This document shows positions 36,356 through 46,819 of a stretch of DNA of 64,000 nucleotides, one piece after another. How positions within the stretch are numbered: the first letter of the stretch is position 1; every line of letters begins with the position of its first letter. The DNA comes from Lysobacteraceae bacterium NML07-0707 (GTDB lineage: Bacteria > Pseudomonadota > Gammaproteobacteria > Xanthomonadales > Xanthomonadaceae): NCBI GenBank assembly GCA_002798295.1, contig NWQT01000015.1:1-64000 (forward strand), in the 5' to 3' direction. The position numbers and the translations under genes are program-made. The notes below the pieces were generated by a model. The model saw nothing but the letters and a program-made list of their open reading frames with translations, ran no database searches and was not told the DNA's origin.

Positions 36356-37900
36356 TCAAAAATCACGCACCAGCAAATCTTTCGGCCAACTCACAGTGCT
36401 ATTGATGCTGAACTCTGCACGCTCACCAGCAACCAGCGTTTGTTGCCATTGAACAACGCCACTTTGCTTTTGCCAGTTTTGCTGGGCAGGTTGCGGGCTG
36501 TAGTGATTTTCCACGCGGATTTGGTCGTTGACCGAATGCGGGGCAGCAGCCAGCACTTCAACCATCATCGGCATGCGGTGACGGTTTTCCACACTGAAGC
36601 TGCGCTCAATACGACGCTCAATGCGCCCGCCACCAAGACCCGCCACTCCGCGTCTGTCCTTGTCCGGGTTACGCCTCACCCGGATGTTCTCGTCAGGGCC
36701 GAAGGAAAGCGCCAGATCTTCACTATGGCTGCTGTGCTGCCATTGGCTATTGCCCACAAACGTGCCATCACGATACAACTGCAACTGGCCGCTCGGCCAA
36801 TTGCCATCCGGTGGTTTGACATAAGCCAACAGGTAAGCAGTTGCCTCATCCACCGGGCTAGTGCGTACCACCATGCGCGACTGAAGGGTTTGGGTATCCA
36901 GCACCATCGCCACTCGCTGCCCATTGGAGGGTATATCCAGCACTCTGGACGGATGGAACTCGGTATCAAAATCACCTTGGAAGACGCTGACATCAAACAA
37001 CGGCGCTGCGTTCCTTTCCATCGTCGGTGCAGGCGGCGCAGCTGGAGCAGGCGCTTGCGAAGCATAAGTGAGAGGTTCCGGCTCGTAGACGCTGAACTGC
37101 CAAGAAGAAGGCATACGCCCCCGGGTGACATGCCGTGGCTGCGAGGTAGACAGCACCAATCGCACACCTTTCCAGTCTTCACCCGTAGCCTGCGCTACCA
37201 ACGCCCGGCGCTCTATCTGCACTTCTCCGCTGCGGCTATCAAGCGAGGCGCGATAAGCCGGCGTCCACCCCGGGCCGACAACGCGATAACGCAAAGTGAC
37301 TTCGGCACGGCTACTTGCCGAAACGGCCGCTCTCACCAGAGTCACCATTGCTCCGGCACCGCCTTGTTGACGCTCACGCTCGGCCAACAGTGGACGCAGG
37401 GCTTGCTCAATAGCTTCTTGTTTCCGCTTGATGTCATGCTGGCGCAGCATGATATCCTGCCCGGTACGTTGTATTTGCATTGCGGTGGCGCTAATGGCGC
37501 CGGAATTGGCTCGGGTATTTTTCAGCATGTCGGCCACCAAACCAAGCGCGTTCAGCTCGGCAAGCAGTGTAGCTTGCTGGTCTTCCAATTCATGAATGCG
37601 ATCATCGGCTGCACCGGCAAGACACTGCGGATACAGCGCACGGGGCTCGGTACGCAAGGTGATTTCACCCACTTCCATCGGTACATCACCGCTTATCTGG
37701 ATGCTTTGCGCATCAAGCGCTGCCGGAAGGCAGGCAAAAACAATCTCATCTTTGCCCGCAGCCAAGTGCGCAACCCGGGTAACTTCAGCCATGCCGGGAA
37801 AAACCTTGACTTCGGTAATGCGCGAATTGGCGGCCTCGGTGGAAGTTGGCAAGATGGCAGTCAAGGCCAGCGGCAACAAGACAAGACGGGGCAGATACAT
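36356..37900 (-). CDS. MuiA-family exported protein (DUF4140/DUF4139)
   Basis: A 514-residue protein with a signal peptide (MYLPRLVLLPLALTAILPTSTEA). The N-terminal domain (RITEVKVFPGMAEVTRVAHL) and a coiled-coil centre (residues about 100-180) precede a beta-rich C-terminal domain with YRVVGPGWTPAYRASLDSRS and SFSVENRHRMPMMVEVL. This is the architecture of the mucoidy inhibitor MuiA family. The biochemical function is unknown. It stands alone, between the HSP90-like operon and comEC. Confidence 0.85.
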   Translation of the reverse strand: MYLPRLVLLPLALTAILPTSTEAANSRITEVKVFPGMAEVTRVAHLAAGKDEIVFACLPAALDAQSIQISGDVPMEVGEITLRTEPRALYPQCLAGAADDRIHELEDQQATLLAELNALGLVADMLKNTRANSGAISATAMQIQRTGQDIMLRQHDIKRKQEAIEQALRPLLAERERQQGGAGAMVTLVRAAVSASSRAEVTLRYRVVGPGWTPAYRASLDSRSGEVQIERRALVAQATGEDWKGVRLVLSTSQPRHVTRGRMPSSWQFSVYEPEPLTYASQAPAPAAPPAPTMERNAAPLFDVSVFQGDFDTEFHPSRVLDIPSNGQRVAMVLDTQTLQSRMVVRTSPVDEATAYLLAYVKPPDGNWPSGQLQLYRDGTFVGNSQWQHSSHSEDLALSFGPDENIRVRRNPDKDRRGVAGLGGGRIERRIERSFSVENRHRMPMMVEVLAAAPHSVNDQIRVENHYSPQPAQQNWQKQSGVVQWQQTLVAGERAEFSINSTVSWPKDLLVRDF

Positions 37901-37974
37901 TAGAGCTCCTTGCTCGTGTCTTTACGGTAACGCACGGGCTGTAAAACAGGATTCGGAGCTTATCAAGGCGAGCC

Positions 37975-40329
37975 TTATGGTGCATCCAGTTGTTCCAGTG
38001 TCACCGCATCCCAAAACCTGCGGCGACGGTGGCGCTCACCTTGCCAGCGGATGCCATCGGCACCAAGGCGCGCGTAAATTGCGCCGTGCGCAAAGCTGAC
38101 AGGCGTTTCCGTACCTTGTTGCTGCCAGCGCTGCAATACCACTTGCCGGGGGTGGCCGAAGCGGTTGCCATGTCCTGCTGAAACCAGTGCCAGTTGCGGA
38201 CGGGTTGCCTGCACAAAGGCGGGGCTGGATGAGCTGGCACTGCCATGATGCGGCACAGTCATGATGTCGGCCTGCAGTGCATCCGGCACGGTGCGTACAA
38301 GGCGCGCTTCAATCAGGCGGTCGATATCGCCGGTAAGAAGCACATTGCCGTATCGACTGTGCAGGAGCAGCACGCAACTGGACTGGTTTTTGAGATAGGG
38401 AAAATGCGCCACCGGATGCAGGAAATCAAACGCCACGTCATCGTGCTGCCAGTGGCTCTCCCGGGTGCAGTCGCGCGCACCGGCAAGCCCGGCACCGGGG
38501 GGCGCCCAGAGCAGGGCTTCGGGAAAGGCGGCCTGTACGGCTGACAAACCACCGGCATGGTCGGCATCGGCATGGCTGATGACGATGGCGGTGAGCCTGC
38601 GCACACCCAGTGCATACAGGGCTGGCAGTACCACGCTTTCACCGGCATTGAAGCCGCCCGGCGCGGCGGGGCCTGTGTCATACAAAAAATCATGTTGGCG
38701 GGTACGCAGCAAAATGGCCGTGCCCTGCCCGACTTCCAGCTGCACGATGTCGACTTCGCCCATTTCCGGTCGCGGCACCCAGGGCCAGAGCAGCGGCAGC
38801 AGTAAAACGCTCGCCAGCCATTTGCCCGGCACGCCGCGCGGCAGCATCAGCACGAATACACCAAGCAGTGCCAATGGCAAGGCAAACCATGCAGCTTCCG
38901 GCAACCTTGCCAATGCCCAGGGCGATGCGGCCATCTGCGCAAACAGCTGCCAGCTGGGCTCGAAAGCCTGCGCGGCCAGTGTCCAGAAAATCGAGCCACT
39001 CCCTGTTGACAGCATTTCCGCCAGCACCCCGAGAATCGACAACGGCACCACTACCAGGCTCCACCATGGCACTGCCAGCAGGTTGGCCAGCGGCCCTGCC
39101 AATGAGGCTTGCGCAAAAAACACCGCTGTCAGTGGCAAAAGCCCCAGTGTCGCCACCATTTGCGCCAGCAAAAACTGCCGGATATGCCCGGACTTGGCCG
39201 ATTGCAATACCCAGGCCAGCCATGCCACCCCGCCAAAGCTCAGCCAAAAACCCGGTTGCAAGATGGATAGCGGCTCCAGCAGCAACATCGCCGCCAGCGC
39301 CAGAGCCACGGATTGCGCGATATGGGTCTGCCTGCGCAGCAACATCGCCCCGGCTACGAATACGCTCATCAGCACGGTGCGCACCGTGGGCAGCGATGCG
39401 CCGGTCGCCAGCAAATAGGCAAAGGCCGCCGCACTTGCGGCCAGCAGCATCCAGATACGACGCGGGAACAGTCTGCCAAGCCCGGGCAGCAGCCAGCAGA
39501 TGACAAACATCAACCCGGCAGCAGCCAATCCAACCATGCCGACATGAAAGCCGGAAATGGCAATCAAATGGGTAAGACCTGTGGCGCGCAGCGTCTGCCA
39601 GTGGGCTTCTGACAGCCCGCGGGTATCGCCAATGGCGAGCGCTGCCACAAAGCGCGCACTGGTTTCAGGCGTGGCGGCGTTGATGCGGGCGGCCATTGCC
39701 TCGCGCCAGGCGAGAGTGCCCTTGCCCGATGCCAGCCGCCGGTTGCCTGCATCCTCGCGTACCGTGCCTTGGGCGGCGATGCCTTCCACCAGCATTTGCC
39801 GCTCGCTATCGAAACCACCGGGGTTACGCAGGCCACGCGGCCTTTTCAGGCGCACCTTGAACTGCCATGTTTCACCGCCGCGCAATTGATGGCGCGCGCC
39901 AGACGTTACCGCTTCATCTGGCCTGCCAAAGCCGTCATACCAGCTCAGACGCAGGCGCTTGCCACGTAGCCCGGCCGGCATGTCGGCGCTGTCGGCCACC
40001 TGGAAGTGAAAGCGGCTGCGACGCGCCTCATGCACCGGCAGGCTGATTATCTGGCCGCGAACCAGCATATCGCGGCCGTCCAGAGCAGCTGGCAGTTGCG
40101 CGCCAAGCCGCAGGCTGCCCTGCGCCATCAACAGTGCAAAGCCAAAAAGCAGCGCCCCCAACCAGCGACGTGCATCTTGCAACCACAGCCACAGCCCGGC
40201 ACCTGTCAGCAGCAAAACCACAATCACCCAGCCAGACGGCAAGGCTGGCAAGCGACTGGCAGCCAACATGCCCAGCAAGAGTGCGGCCACACTGGCCGGG
40301 GAAAGCAGCGGCGTCCTTGCCGCGCACAT
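37975..40329 (-). CDS. comEC: DNA internalisation competence protein ComEC/Rec2
   Basis: A 784-residue polytopic protein that forms the inner-membrane channel for DNA uptake. An N-terminal membrane and OB-like region is followed by the Competence domain (THLIAISGFHVGMVGLAAAG) and a C-terminal metallo-beta-lactamase domain (VISHADADHAGG, LLTGDID, VPHHGSASSSS). All parts appear intact, so the cell may be naturally transformable. It lies 2 bases downstream of lolD, in the same direction. Confidence 0.94.
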   Translation of the reverse strand: MCAARTPLLSPASVAALLLGMLAASRLPALPSGWVIVVLLLTGAGLWLWLQDARRWLGALLFGFALLMAQGSLRLGAQLPAALDGRDMLVRGQIISLPVHEARRSRFHFQVADSADMPAGLRGKRLRLSWYDGFGRPDEAVTSGARHQLRGGETWQFKVRLKRPRGLRNPGGFDSERQMLVEGIAAQGTVREDAGNRRLASGKGTLAWREAMAARINAATPETSARFVAALAIGDTRGLSEAHWQTLRATGLTHLIAISGFHVGMVGLAAAGLMFVICWLLPGLGRLFPRRIWMLLAASAAAFAYLLATGASLPTVRTVLMSVFVAGAMLLRRQTHIAQSVALALAAMLLLEPLSILQPGFWLSFGGVAWLAWVLQSAKSGHIRQFLLAQMVATLGLLPLTAVFFAQASLAGPLANLLAVPWWSLVVVPLSILGVLAEMLSTGSGSIFWTLAAQAFEPSWQLFAQMAASPWALARLPEAAWFALPLALLGVFVLMLPRGVPGKWLASVLLLPLLWPWVPRPEMGEVDIVQLEVGQGTAILLRTRQHDFLYDTGPAAPGGFNAGESVVLPALYALGVRRLTAIVISHADADHAGGLSAVQAAFPEALLWAPPGAGLAGARDCTRESHWQHDDVAFDFLHPVAHFPYLKNQSSCVLLLHSRYGNVLLTGDIDRLIEARLVRTVPDALQADIMTVPHHGSASSSSPAFVQATRPQLALVSAGHGNRFGHPRQVVLQRWQQQGTETPVSFAHGAIYARLGADGIRWQGERHRRRRFWDAVTLEQLDAP

Positions 40330-40331
40330 GG

Positions 40332-41057
40332 TTAAACGCCCAAGTCTTCTGGGGCGATTTCCATCAAGCGCCCTTCGTGCAGCTCCAGCACCCGGTCAAG
40401 CCGTCGTGCCAGCCGCCGGTCATGGGTGACCAATACCAGGCTGGTACGCTCGGCGCGGTTCAGCGCCAGCATCAGGTCGAACACCACGGCAGCGGTTTTC
40501 TCATCCAGATTGCCGGTAGGCTCATCCCCCAGCACGCAGGCGGGCTTGTTGACCAGCGCCCGCGCCACCGCTGCACGCTGGCGTTCGCCGCCGGACAGCT
40601 CGCCCGGCTTGTGCTCCAGCCGGTGCGCAAGCCCGACTTGCGCCAGCAAGGCTTCAGCACGGCTGCGGGCAGAGGCCATGTCCAGGCCGGAGAGCAAAAC
40701 CGGCAACATCACGTTTTCCAGCGCGGTGAACTCCGGCAACAGATGGTGGAACTGATAGATAAAGCCCAACGACTTGTTGCGCAGCTTGCCGCGTGCGGCA
40801 TCACTCAAGGCGCTCATGCGCTGCCCGGCCACCCAGACTTCACCCATGCTGGGGGTGTCCAGCCCGCCCAGAAGATGCAGCAAGGTGCTCTTGCCCACCC
40901 CGGAAGCGCCGATGATGGCGACGGTTTCGCCCTGGCGCACGGCAAGGTCAAGCCCCTCGAACACCGGCGTCTTCAGCTTGCCTTCGGCATACACCTTGGC
41001 CAGCCGCTCGGCACGGAGCACGATGTCGCCAGCAGTTGATGAAAACTTCTCATTCAT
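40332..41057 (-). CDS. lolD: Lipoprotein-releasing ABC transporter ATPase LolD
   Basis: A 241-residue ATPase of the Lol complex, which extracts outer-membrane lipoproteins from the inner membrane for LolA. Walker A is [16 protein letters not shown], the signature [15 protein letters not shown] and Walker [11 protein letters not shown]. The start at 41057 ([11 protein letters not shown]) has GGAGG 9 bases upstream, inside the end of the permease gene, which it overlaps by 8 bases. Confidence 0.95.
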   Translation of the reverse strand: MNEKFSSTAGDIVLRAERLAKVYAEGKLKTPVFEGLDLAVRQGETVAIIGASGVGKSTLLHLLGGLDTPSMGEVWVAGQRMSALSDAARGKLRNKSLGFIYQFHHLLPEFTALENVMLPVLLSGLDMASARSRAEALLAQVGLAHRLEHKPGELSGGERQRAAVARALVNKPACVLGDEPTGNLDEKTAAVVFDLMLALNRAERTSLVLVTHDRRLARRLDRVLELHEGRLMEIAPEDLGV

Positions 41058-42294
41058 AACGCAATGCCTCCGCAGGGGCGGTACGCGCCGCACGCCAGGC
41101 CGGATACAAGGTGGCGACAAAAGCCATCAGCAAGGCCACACAGGCGATGGTGATGACATCCATACTGCGCAACTCGGTGGGCAGGCCCGTGATGTAATAC
41201 ACATCGGCAGGCAGCAAGGTCACACCAAAAGCCGACTCAATCAGGCCAAGAATGCGTTCAAGGTTCAGGGTCAGCACGACGCCGCCAACTACCCCCAACA
41301 CGGTGCCAATCAGGCCAATCAGGCTGCCCTGCACCATGAAAATCTGCATCACCTGCGCCGGGCTCATCCCCAGGGTGCGCTGGATGGCGATATCGGCCTG
41401 CTTGTCGGTGACCAGCATCACCTGCGAGGACACCAGATTGAAGGCGCCCATGGCAATGATCAGCGAGAGCAAGATGCCCATCATGGTGCGCTCAAGTTTC
41501 ATCGCCTGAAACATATTGGCGTTTTCATACATCCAGTCACTGACCCGGTACGGGCCGCCGAGCTTCAAGGCCAGGTCCACCGATACCCGGCCAGCTTCGT
41601 CCATGTCATGCATTTTCAGCCGCACCCCGGTCACCGCATCGCCCATCCGCAGCACCCGCTGCGCATCCTGGATATTGATAAGCGCCAAGCCGCGATCGAG
41701 TTCGTTATATCCAGCCTCAAACAACCCGGACACGGTAAAGCGCTTGGTCTGCGGCACCGCACCCACTGGCGTTGCGCTGATTTTGGAAGTCATCACCACC
41801 ACGCTGTCGCCTACGCCCACATTCAGCCAGGTGGCCAGCTCGCGCCCCAGAATGATGTTGAAATCACCCGCGCGCAGCGATTCCAAGTTGCCCTGGTGCA
41901 TTTTTTCGTCAATTACCGACACCGACTTTTCCTGCGCCGGGTCAATACCGCGAATCATTGCCGGCTGCTCCTGCGGCCCCTGAATCAAGCCCTGGGTGTC
42001 CACATAAGGCGCAGCACCGGCCACGCGGGCATCGGCGCGTGCCAGATTGATCGCCTCCTGCCAGTTGTCCATCTGCGCACCATCGGCGGCCACCGTGGCA
42101 TGCGACACCATCTGCAACATGCGATCACGGATTTCGCGCTGGAAGCCGCCCATGACCGCGAGCGTGGTAATCAGCACCATCACACCGATAGCAATGCCCA
42201 GCACCGAGGCCAGCGAAATGAACGAGATGAACCCGTTGCGGCGCTTGGCGCGCAAATAGCGCAGGCCGATGGCGATGGGCAGCGGTTTGAACAT
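41050..42294 (-). CDS. lolC: Lipoprotein-releasing ABC transporter permease LolC/LolE
   Basis: A 414-residue membrane protein with four predicted spans: one at the N-terminus ([21 protein letters not shown]), a large periplasmic domain, and three spans at the C-terminus. The N-terminus [20 protein letters not shown] and the [16 protein letters not shown] coupling segment are typical. Only one permease gene is present, so the complex may be a homodimer (LolF type). AAGGA 5 bases upstream of 42294 fixes the start. Confidence 0.93.
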   Translation of the reverse strand: MFKPLPIAIGLRYLRAKRRNGFISFISLASVLGIAIGVMVLITTLAVMGGFQREIRDRMLQMVSHATVAADGAQMDNWQEAINLARADARVAGAAPYVDTQGLIQGPQEQPAMIRGIDPAQEKSVSVIDEKMHQGNLESLRAGDFNIILGRELATWLNVGVGDSVVVMTSKISATPVGAVPQTKRFTVSGLFEAGYNELDRGLALINIQDAQRVLRMGDAVTGVRLKMHDMDEAGRVSVDLALKLGGPYRVSDWMYENANMFQAMKLERTMMGILLSLIIAMGAFNLVSSQVMLVTDKQADIAIQRTLGMSPAQVMQIFMVQGSLIGLIGTVLGVVGGVVLTLNLERILGLIESAFGVTLLPADVYYITGLPTELRSMDVITIACVALLMAFVATLYPAWRAARTAPAEALRYE

Positions 42295-42320
42295 GAAAAT
42301 CCTTGTCAAAAAGGGGTGCG

Positions 42321-42767
42321 CTATGTTGCCATTCCCGCTGCAGCAGATACAGCCTTTATCGGCAGCGAAGCCAGTCGCAGTTCACGCCGCAACCTGGCCG
42401 GCAAGGTATCGGGCCAAAAATCCAGCCTCACACAGCGCCCACCCACGCGCCATTGCAAAAACGCAAGCGCCCCGCGCCACTGAAGTTGCCAATTTTCAAT
42501 CAGCACTTCATCTGCCCAAAGACTGCCATCGGCACGCAGCAACAAACGATAACGGCGACGCTTGCCATAACGCCACAAGGCGAATCCGGCCACAGTCGCA
42601 GCTAGCGGCATCAGTGCAAGTGCCAGCGCACGCGGCAGTGCCGATGCCCAAAGCGCCAATGGCGCAAGCGCCGCCAGCGATAACAGCCAAACCTTTACAA
42701 AGCCCGATGGCCGCCACTCAAGGCGGCAAGTCGCGGATGCGCTGGATGAGTGCGGCGATTTCGGCAT
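42321..42767 (-). CDS. ygfX: YgfX/CptA-family membrane protein
   Basis: A 148-residue protein with two adjoining hydrophobic segments ([20 protein letters not shown] and [18 protein letters not shown]) and a basic C-terminal region with [19 protein letters not shown]. Length, topology and position next to sdhE match the YgfX (CptA) family, described both as a toxin partner of SdhE and as a factor in succinate dehydrogenase maturation. A very strong AGGAGG lies 7 bases before the ATG and is contained in the sdhE coding sequence, which it overlaps by 50 bases. Confidence 0.82.
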   Translation of the reverse strand: MPKSPHSSSASATCRLEWRPSGFVKVWLLSLAALAPLALWASALPRALALALMPLAATVAGFALWRYGKRRRYRLLLRADGSLWADEVLIENWQLQWRGALAFLQWRVGGRCVRLDFWPDTLPARLRRELRLASLPIKAVSAAAGMAT

Positions 42768-42972
42768 CACTAGCCTCCTCATAACCCATGAACCACCGCC
42801 ATAGTTTGTCGTCTTCGCAATCCTGAAGGCGTAGGAAAAGCGTCCGCTGCGCCTCGGAATCCCCCGCCCAGCAACGCTCAAGATAGCGCTCGAACAACTG
42901 GTCAAGCTCCCGCATCCCGCGACGGCAACGCCAGCGGATGCGTTTGAGTTCGGCACTCTCCACATCCTTCAT
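42718..42972 (-). CDS. sdhE: Succinate dehydrogenase FAD assembly factor SdhE
   Basis: An 84-residue protein of the SdhE/SDHAF2 (YgfY) family, which promotes covalent FAD attachment to SdhA. The signature [16 protein letters not shown] contains the conserved RGxxE motif, and [10 protein letters not shown] matches the second conserved helix. The ATG at 42972 has GAGG 8 bases upstream. It lies downstream of sdhB beyond a 283-base gap with a terminator, so it probably has its own promoter and is followed by ygfX, lolC, lolD and comEC. Confidence 0.93.
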   Translation of the reverse strand: MKDVESAELKRIRWRCRRGMRELDQLFERYLERCWAGDSEAQRTLFLRLQDCEDDKLWRWFMGYEEASDAEIAALIQRIRDLPP

Positions 42973-43228
42973 CAGCAAACCTCAATATAAAAGAAGGTCG
43001 CTAAGTTACTACAGCTCAATTTGAAAAACGAAGAAACCTCCACCCTCAAGCCAGATACCTGTCCACCTTTCCAGCCGGCAGCAACATACATGCCTGTACA
43101 AGGTGGGCGCTTAAGTGTGATTTGGGCAGACTGCCTGCCAAAGCTGCGCATTAGCACTTGCCCAAGATCATCCTAGCTGCTTGGTCTTTGTCCTGTACTT
43201 TCAATTATGCTTGGCTCCGGGCAATAAG

Positions 43229-43251
43229 AAACCCCTTCCGCAGAAGGGTTT
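43229..43251 (-). terminator. Terminator of the sdhCDAB operon
   Basis: AAACCCCTTC / GAAGGGTTT forms a stem with one bulged C around CGCA; read on the minus strand it is followed by CTTATT. It starts 5 bases after the sdhB stop. The rest of 42973-43228 contains no recognisable gene and presumably carries the promoter of sdhE. Confidence 0.75.
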
Positions 43252-43255
43252 GGCA

Positions 43256-44038
43256 TTACATCGTACGCGCCAGCATCAGCTGCTTGATTTCGCTGATGGC
43301 CTTGGCGGGATTGAGTCCCTTCGGGCAGGTGCGGGCGCAGTTCATGATGGTATGGCAGCGGTACAGCTTGAACGGGTCTTCCAGATCATCCAGACGGCTG
43401 CCGGTGTCCTCGTCACGGCTGTCCACAATCCAGCGGTAGGCTTGCAGCAGGATGGCCGGGCCCAGATAGCGGTCGCCATTCCACCAGTAGCTCGGGCAGG
43501 AGGTGGAGCAGCAGGCGCACAGGATGCACTCGTACAGGCCATCGAGTTTTTCGCGGTCTTCCGGCGATTGCAGGCGCTCGCGGGTCGGTGCAGCACTTTG
43601 GGTGCGCAGCCAGGGGCGAATCGAGGCGTACTGGGCATAGAAATGGGTCAGGTCAGGCACCAGATCCTTGATGACCGGCATATGCGGCAGCGGATAAATC
43701 GGGATGGTGCCTGCGGCGCAATCATCAATGGCCTTGGTACAGGCCAGGGTATTGGTGCCGTCGATATTCATCGCACAGGAGCCGCAAATGCCTTCGCGGC
43801 AGGAGCGGCGCAGGGTCAGGGTCGGGTCGATTTCGTTTTTGATTTTCAAAAGCGCATCGAGCACCATCGGCCCGCAGCTGGCCAGATCCACTTCATAGGT
43901 ATCGGTGCGCGGGTTCTGGCCGTCATCGGGATTCCAGCGGTAAATCTTGAAGGTGCGCACGTTTTTGGCGCCACTGGCAGCCGGAAAGTGTTTGCCCTTC
44001 TGGACGACGGAATTGGCAGGGAGCTTGAATTGAGCCAT
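43256..44038 (-). CDS. sdhB: Succinate dehydrogenase iron-sulfur subunit
   Basis: A 260-residue subunit carrying the three Fe-S clusters that pass electrons from FAD to quinone. The [2Fe-2S] site is [13 protein letters not shown] with a later C in NTLACTKA. The other clusters are in [18 protein letters not shown] and [18 protein letters not shown]. At 260 residues it is slightly longer than E. coli SdhB (238). A 109-base gap separates it from sdhA. Confidence 0.97.
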   Translation of the reverse strand: MAQFKLPANSVVQKGKHFPAASGAKNVRTFKIYRWNPDDGQNPRTDTYEVDLASCGPMVLDALLKIKNEIDPTLTLRRSCREGICGSCAMNIDGTNTLACTKAIDDCAAGTIPIYPLPHMPVIKDLVPDLTHFYAQYASIRPWLRTQSAAPTRERLQSPEDREKLDGLYECILCACCSTSCPSYWWNGDRYLGPAILLQAYRWIVDSRDEDTGSRLDDLEDPFKLYRCHTIMNCARTCPKGLNPAKAISEIKQLMLARTM

Positions 44039-44147
44039 GGTTGGAAACCTTGTAGGTGAGACGTTGGACGTTCGATGCGGGGCGTGGCGGGCGGTGTAGC
44101 TGGCGCGGCTGCCTCGACATCTCGCGTCTTACCTTGCTGCGCGCGTG

Positions 44148-45935
44148 TCAGTACACGCGCGGCTTGGGGGGAACCACTTCCACGTCGCCGGTCAACGTGT
44201 ACATATGCACCGGGCGGTAGTCGATATGGGTCTTGCCCGCTTCGTCCACCGAGCACACGGTGTGCTTGTGCCAGTTGACGTCATCGCGCTCGGGATAGTC
44301 CTCACGGGCATGGGCGCCACGCGATTCCTTGCGGTTTTCCGCCGAGGTGATGGTGACCAGCGCCTGTCCCAAGAGGTTCTGCAATTCCAGGGTCTCGATG
44401 AGGTCGGAATTCCACACCAGCGAACGGTCGGAAACGCCGACATCGGCAAACGACTGGTAAATCTCGTTGACTTTCTTGACCCCGGCCGCCAGCGATTCGC
44501 CGGTACGGAACACCGCAGCATCGGACTGCATGGTGCGCTGCATATTGCTGCGAATCTGCGCCGTCGGCAGGCTGCCCTTGGCATTGCGCAGGCGGTCGAG
44601 GTTGGCCAGCGACTTGTCGCAGGCGTCGGCGCCCAGGGTGGGATGCACGGCACCGGCCTTGATGGTTTCGGCAGCGCGATTGGCCACGGCGCGGCCAAAC
44701 ACCACCAGGTCAAGCAGCGAGTTGGAGCCGAGGCGATTGGCGCCATGCACCGACACGCAGGCGGCCTCGCCAATGGCATACAAGCCCGGCACCACGGCAT
44801 CGGGATCGCCATTGCGCAGCTGCACCACTTCGCCGTGATAGTTGGTGGGGATACCGCCCATGTTGTAGTGCACGGTCGGAATCACCGGAATCGGCTGTTT
44901 TTCCACGTCCACGCCGGCAAAGATGCGCGCCGATTCGGCAATGCCCGGCAGCTTGGCGTGGATGTCTTTCGGATCCAGGTGGGTGAGGTCGAGGAAGATA
45001 TGATCCTTGTGCTCACCCACGCCGCGGCCTTCGCGGATTTCGATGGTCATCGAGCGACTGACCACGTCGCGGCTGGCCAGATCCTTGGCGTTCGGCGCAT
45101 AGCGCTCCATGAAGCGCTCGCCATTGGCATTGCGCAGGATGCCGCCTTCGCCGCGCACGCCTTCGGTAATCAGGCAGCCCGCGCCATAGATGCCGGTCGG
45201 GTGAAATTGCACGAACTCCATATCCTGCAGGGCAAGACCGGCGCGCAGCGCCATGCCGCCGCCGTCGCCGGTGCAGGTATGGGCAGAAGTGGCCGAGAAA
45301 TAAGCGCGGCCATAGCCGCCGGTGGCCAGTACCGTACCGTGGGCGCGGAAAAGATGCAGCTCGCCGGTGGCCATGTCCAGTGCCAACACGCCACGGCAGG
45401 CGCCTTCGGCATCCATGATGAGGTCGAGCGCGAAGTATTCGATGAAGAACTCGGCATCATGCGCCAGCGACTGCTGGTACAGGGTATGCAGGATGGCATG
45501 GCCGGTACGGTCGGCAGCGGCGCAGGTACGCTGGGCAATGCCCTTGCCGTAATGGGTGGTCATGCCGCCGAACGGGCGCTGGTAAATCTTGCCCTCTTCG
45601 GTACGCGAGAACGGCACGCCCTGGTGCTCAAGCTCGATGACCGCCGGGATGGCCTCGCGGCACATGTATTCGATCGCATCCTGGTCGCCCAGCCAGTCCG
45701 AGCCCTTGATGGTGTCGTAGAAGTGGAAGCGCCAGTCGTCCTCGCCCATATTGGCAAGCGCGGCGGAAATCCCGCCCTGTGCTGCCACGGTATGCGAGCG
45801 GGTCGGGAACACCTTGGTGATGCAAGCGGTTTTCAGACCTTTCTGGGCCAGGCCAAAGGTGGCACGCAGGCCAGCGCCACCGGCGCCGACCACCACCATG
45901 TCGTATTTATGTTCAGTAATTTTGTAGGCAGTCAT
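44148..45935 (-). CDS. sdhA: Succinate dehydrogenase flavoprotein subunit
   Basis: A 595-residue catalytic subunit. The dinucleotide-binding motif is [18 protein letters not shown]; the histidine that binds FAD covalently is in [11 protein letters not shown], and the substrate region contains [11 protein letters not shown] and [20 protein letters not shown]. It oxidises succinate to fumarate in the TCA cycle and as complex II. Four bases separate it from sdhD. Confidence 0.97.
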   Translation of the reverse strand: MTAYKITEHKYDMVVVGAGGAGLRATFGLAQKGLKTACITKVFPTRSHTVAAQGGISAALANMGEDDWRFHFYDTIKGSDWLGDQDAIEYMCREAIPAVIELEHQGVPFSRTEEGKIYQRPFGGMTTHYGKGIAQRTCAAADRTGHAILHTLYQQSLAHDAEFFIEYFALDLIMDAEGACRGVLALDMATGELHLFRAHGTVLATGGYGRAYFSATSAHTCTGDGGGMALRAGLALQDMEFVQFHPTGIYGAGCLITEGVRGEGGILRNANGERFMERYAPNAKDLASRDVVSRSMTIEIREGRGVGEHKDHIFLDLTHLDPKDIHAKLPGIAESARIFAGVDVEKQPIPVIPTVHYNMGGIPTNYHGEVVQLRNGDPDAVVPGLYAIGEAACVSVHGANRLGSNSLLDLVVFGRAVANRAAETIKAGAVHPTLGADACDKSLANLDRLRNAKGSLPTAQIRSNMQRTMQSDAAVFRTGESLAAGVKKVNEIYQSFADVGVSDRSLVWNSDLIETLELQNLLGQALVTITSAENRKESRGAHAREDYPERDDVNWHKHTVCSVDEAGKTHIDYRPVHMYTLTGDVEVVPPKPRVY

Positions 45936-45939
45936 GGGT

Positions 45940-46338
45940 TCAGGCCGTCATTGCGATGCGGGCGATGGCGTAAATGGCGCTCAAAACGCCGACCAGGCTG
46001 CCCAGGATGAGAAGGATGCGCAGCACCAGGTGCATATTGCGGTCATGAACATAGTCTTCGATGACCACCTGCAGGCCGAGCTTGGCATGCCAGAACAGCG
46101 CGATGGCAAAGACCGAGAAAATGATGGCATTCCACGGCTTGGCGATGGCCATGCGCAGCGTGTCGGCATCGCTGCCGGCCAGGCAGGCCAGCATGAACAC
46201 GATATAGGGCACCAGTAGCGCCAGGATGACGGCGGTGACGCGCTGCCACCAGAAATGCCCGGTACCGGACTTGGCCGAGCCCAGACCCTTGGCCTGATGC
46301 AGTGGCGAGCGGAACCTCGGTGCGGCTTTGCCACTCAT
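45940..46338 (-). CDS. sdhD: Succinate dehydrogenase membrane anchor subunit SdhD
   Basis: A 132-residue protein with three membrane segments and the haem/quinone-site region [20 protein letters not shown]. The start at 46338 ([13 protein letters not shown]) has GGAGG about 6 bases upstream and overlaps the sdhC stop by 4 bases. Confidence 0.93.
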   Translation of the reverse strand: MSGKAAPRFRSPLHQAKGLGSAKSGTGHFWWQRVTAVILALLVPYIVFMLACLAGSDADTLRMAIAKPWNAIIFSVFAIALFWHAKLGLQVVIEDYVHDRNMHLVLRILLILGSLVGVLSAIYAIARIAMTA

Positions 46339-46733
46339 GCGGCACCTCCAAACAATGCAAGCGCCCAAATGGCAGCGGTGGTGATAACGGTCAGCGCCTG
46401 TACCAGATAGCCGCTACGGTAAACCTGCGGAATCTTGAAGCCCAGCCCCAAATCCCAGGCCAGGTGACGGATACCGTTGAACAGGTGATACATCAGTGCC
46501 AGCGAAATCAGGAACAGCACGACTTTGCCGGGGATGGAGCGGGTCACGGCCTGGGCGCATTCGGCATAGCTGCCACCCAGCGCCAGCGACATCACCCACC
46601 AGGAGAAGCCAAAAGCCGAAATGGCCAAGGCCACACCCGAGGCGCGGTGCATCAGCGACATGAAGGACGTGATCTGGAAGCGATACGTCTGCCCCAGCAT
46701 GAAGGGCGATAAGGGACGTTTGTGATTTGCCAT
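46335..46733 (-). CDS. sdhC: Succinate dehydrogenase cytochrome b556 subunit SdhC
   Basis: A 132-residue protein with three membrane segments. The quinone and haem signature SFMSLMHRASGVALAISAF and the HLFNGIRHLAWDLG block are typical. It is the first structural gene of sdhCDAB. The small SDHAF4-type gene lies 86 bases upstream on the same strand. Confidence 0.95.
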   Translation of the reverse strand: MANHKRPLSPFMLGQTYRFQITSFMSLMHRASGVALAISAFGFSWWVMSLALGGSYAECAQAVTRSIPGKVVLFLISLALMYHLFNGIRHLAWDLGLGFKIPQVYRSGYLVQALTVITTAAIWALALFGGAA

Positions 46734-46819
46734 GAGGGTGGCAGTCTCCGGGCTGGGCGGCTAGGCCGCGTGGCGGGGCGCGAAAGCCCCAAGGTCATGC
46801 AACAGCGCAGACCATGGGG

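Noticed and set aside
42973-43228. A 61-codon minus-strand frame in the sdhB-sdhE gap
   Set aside because: Its composition is unlike the neighbours and it has no ribosome site or family match; the gap looks like a leader or promoter region.
44145-46010. A 621-codon plus-strand frame opposite sdhA
   Set aside because: It follows sdhA base for base in antisense and has no recognisable domain; it is a by-product of high GC content.
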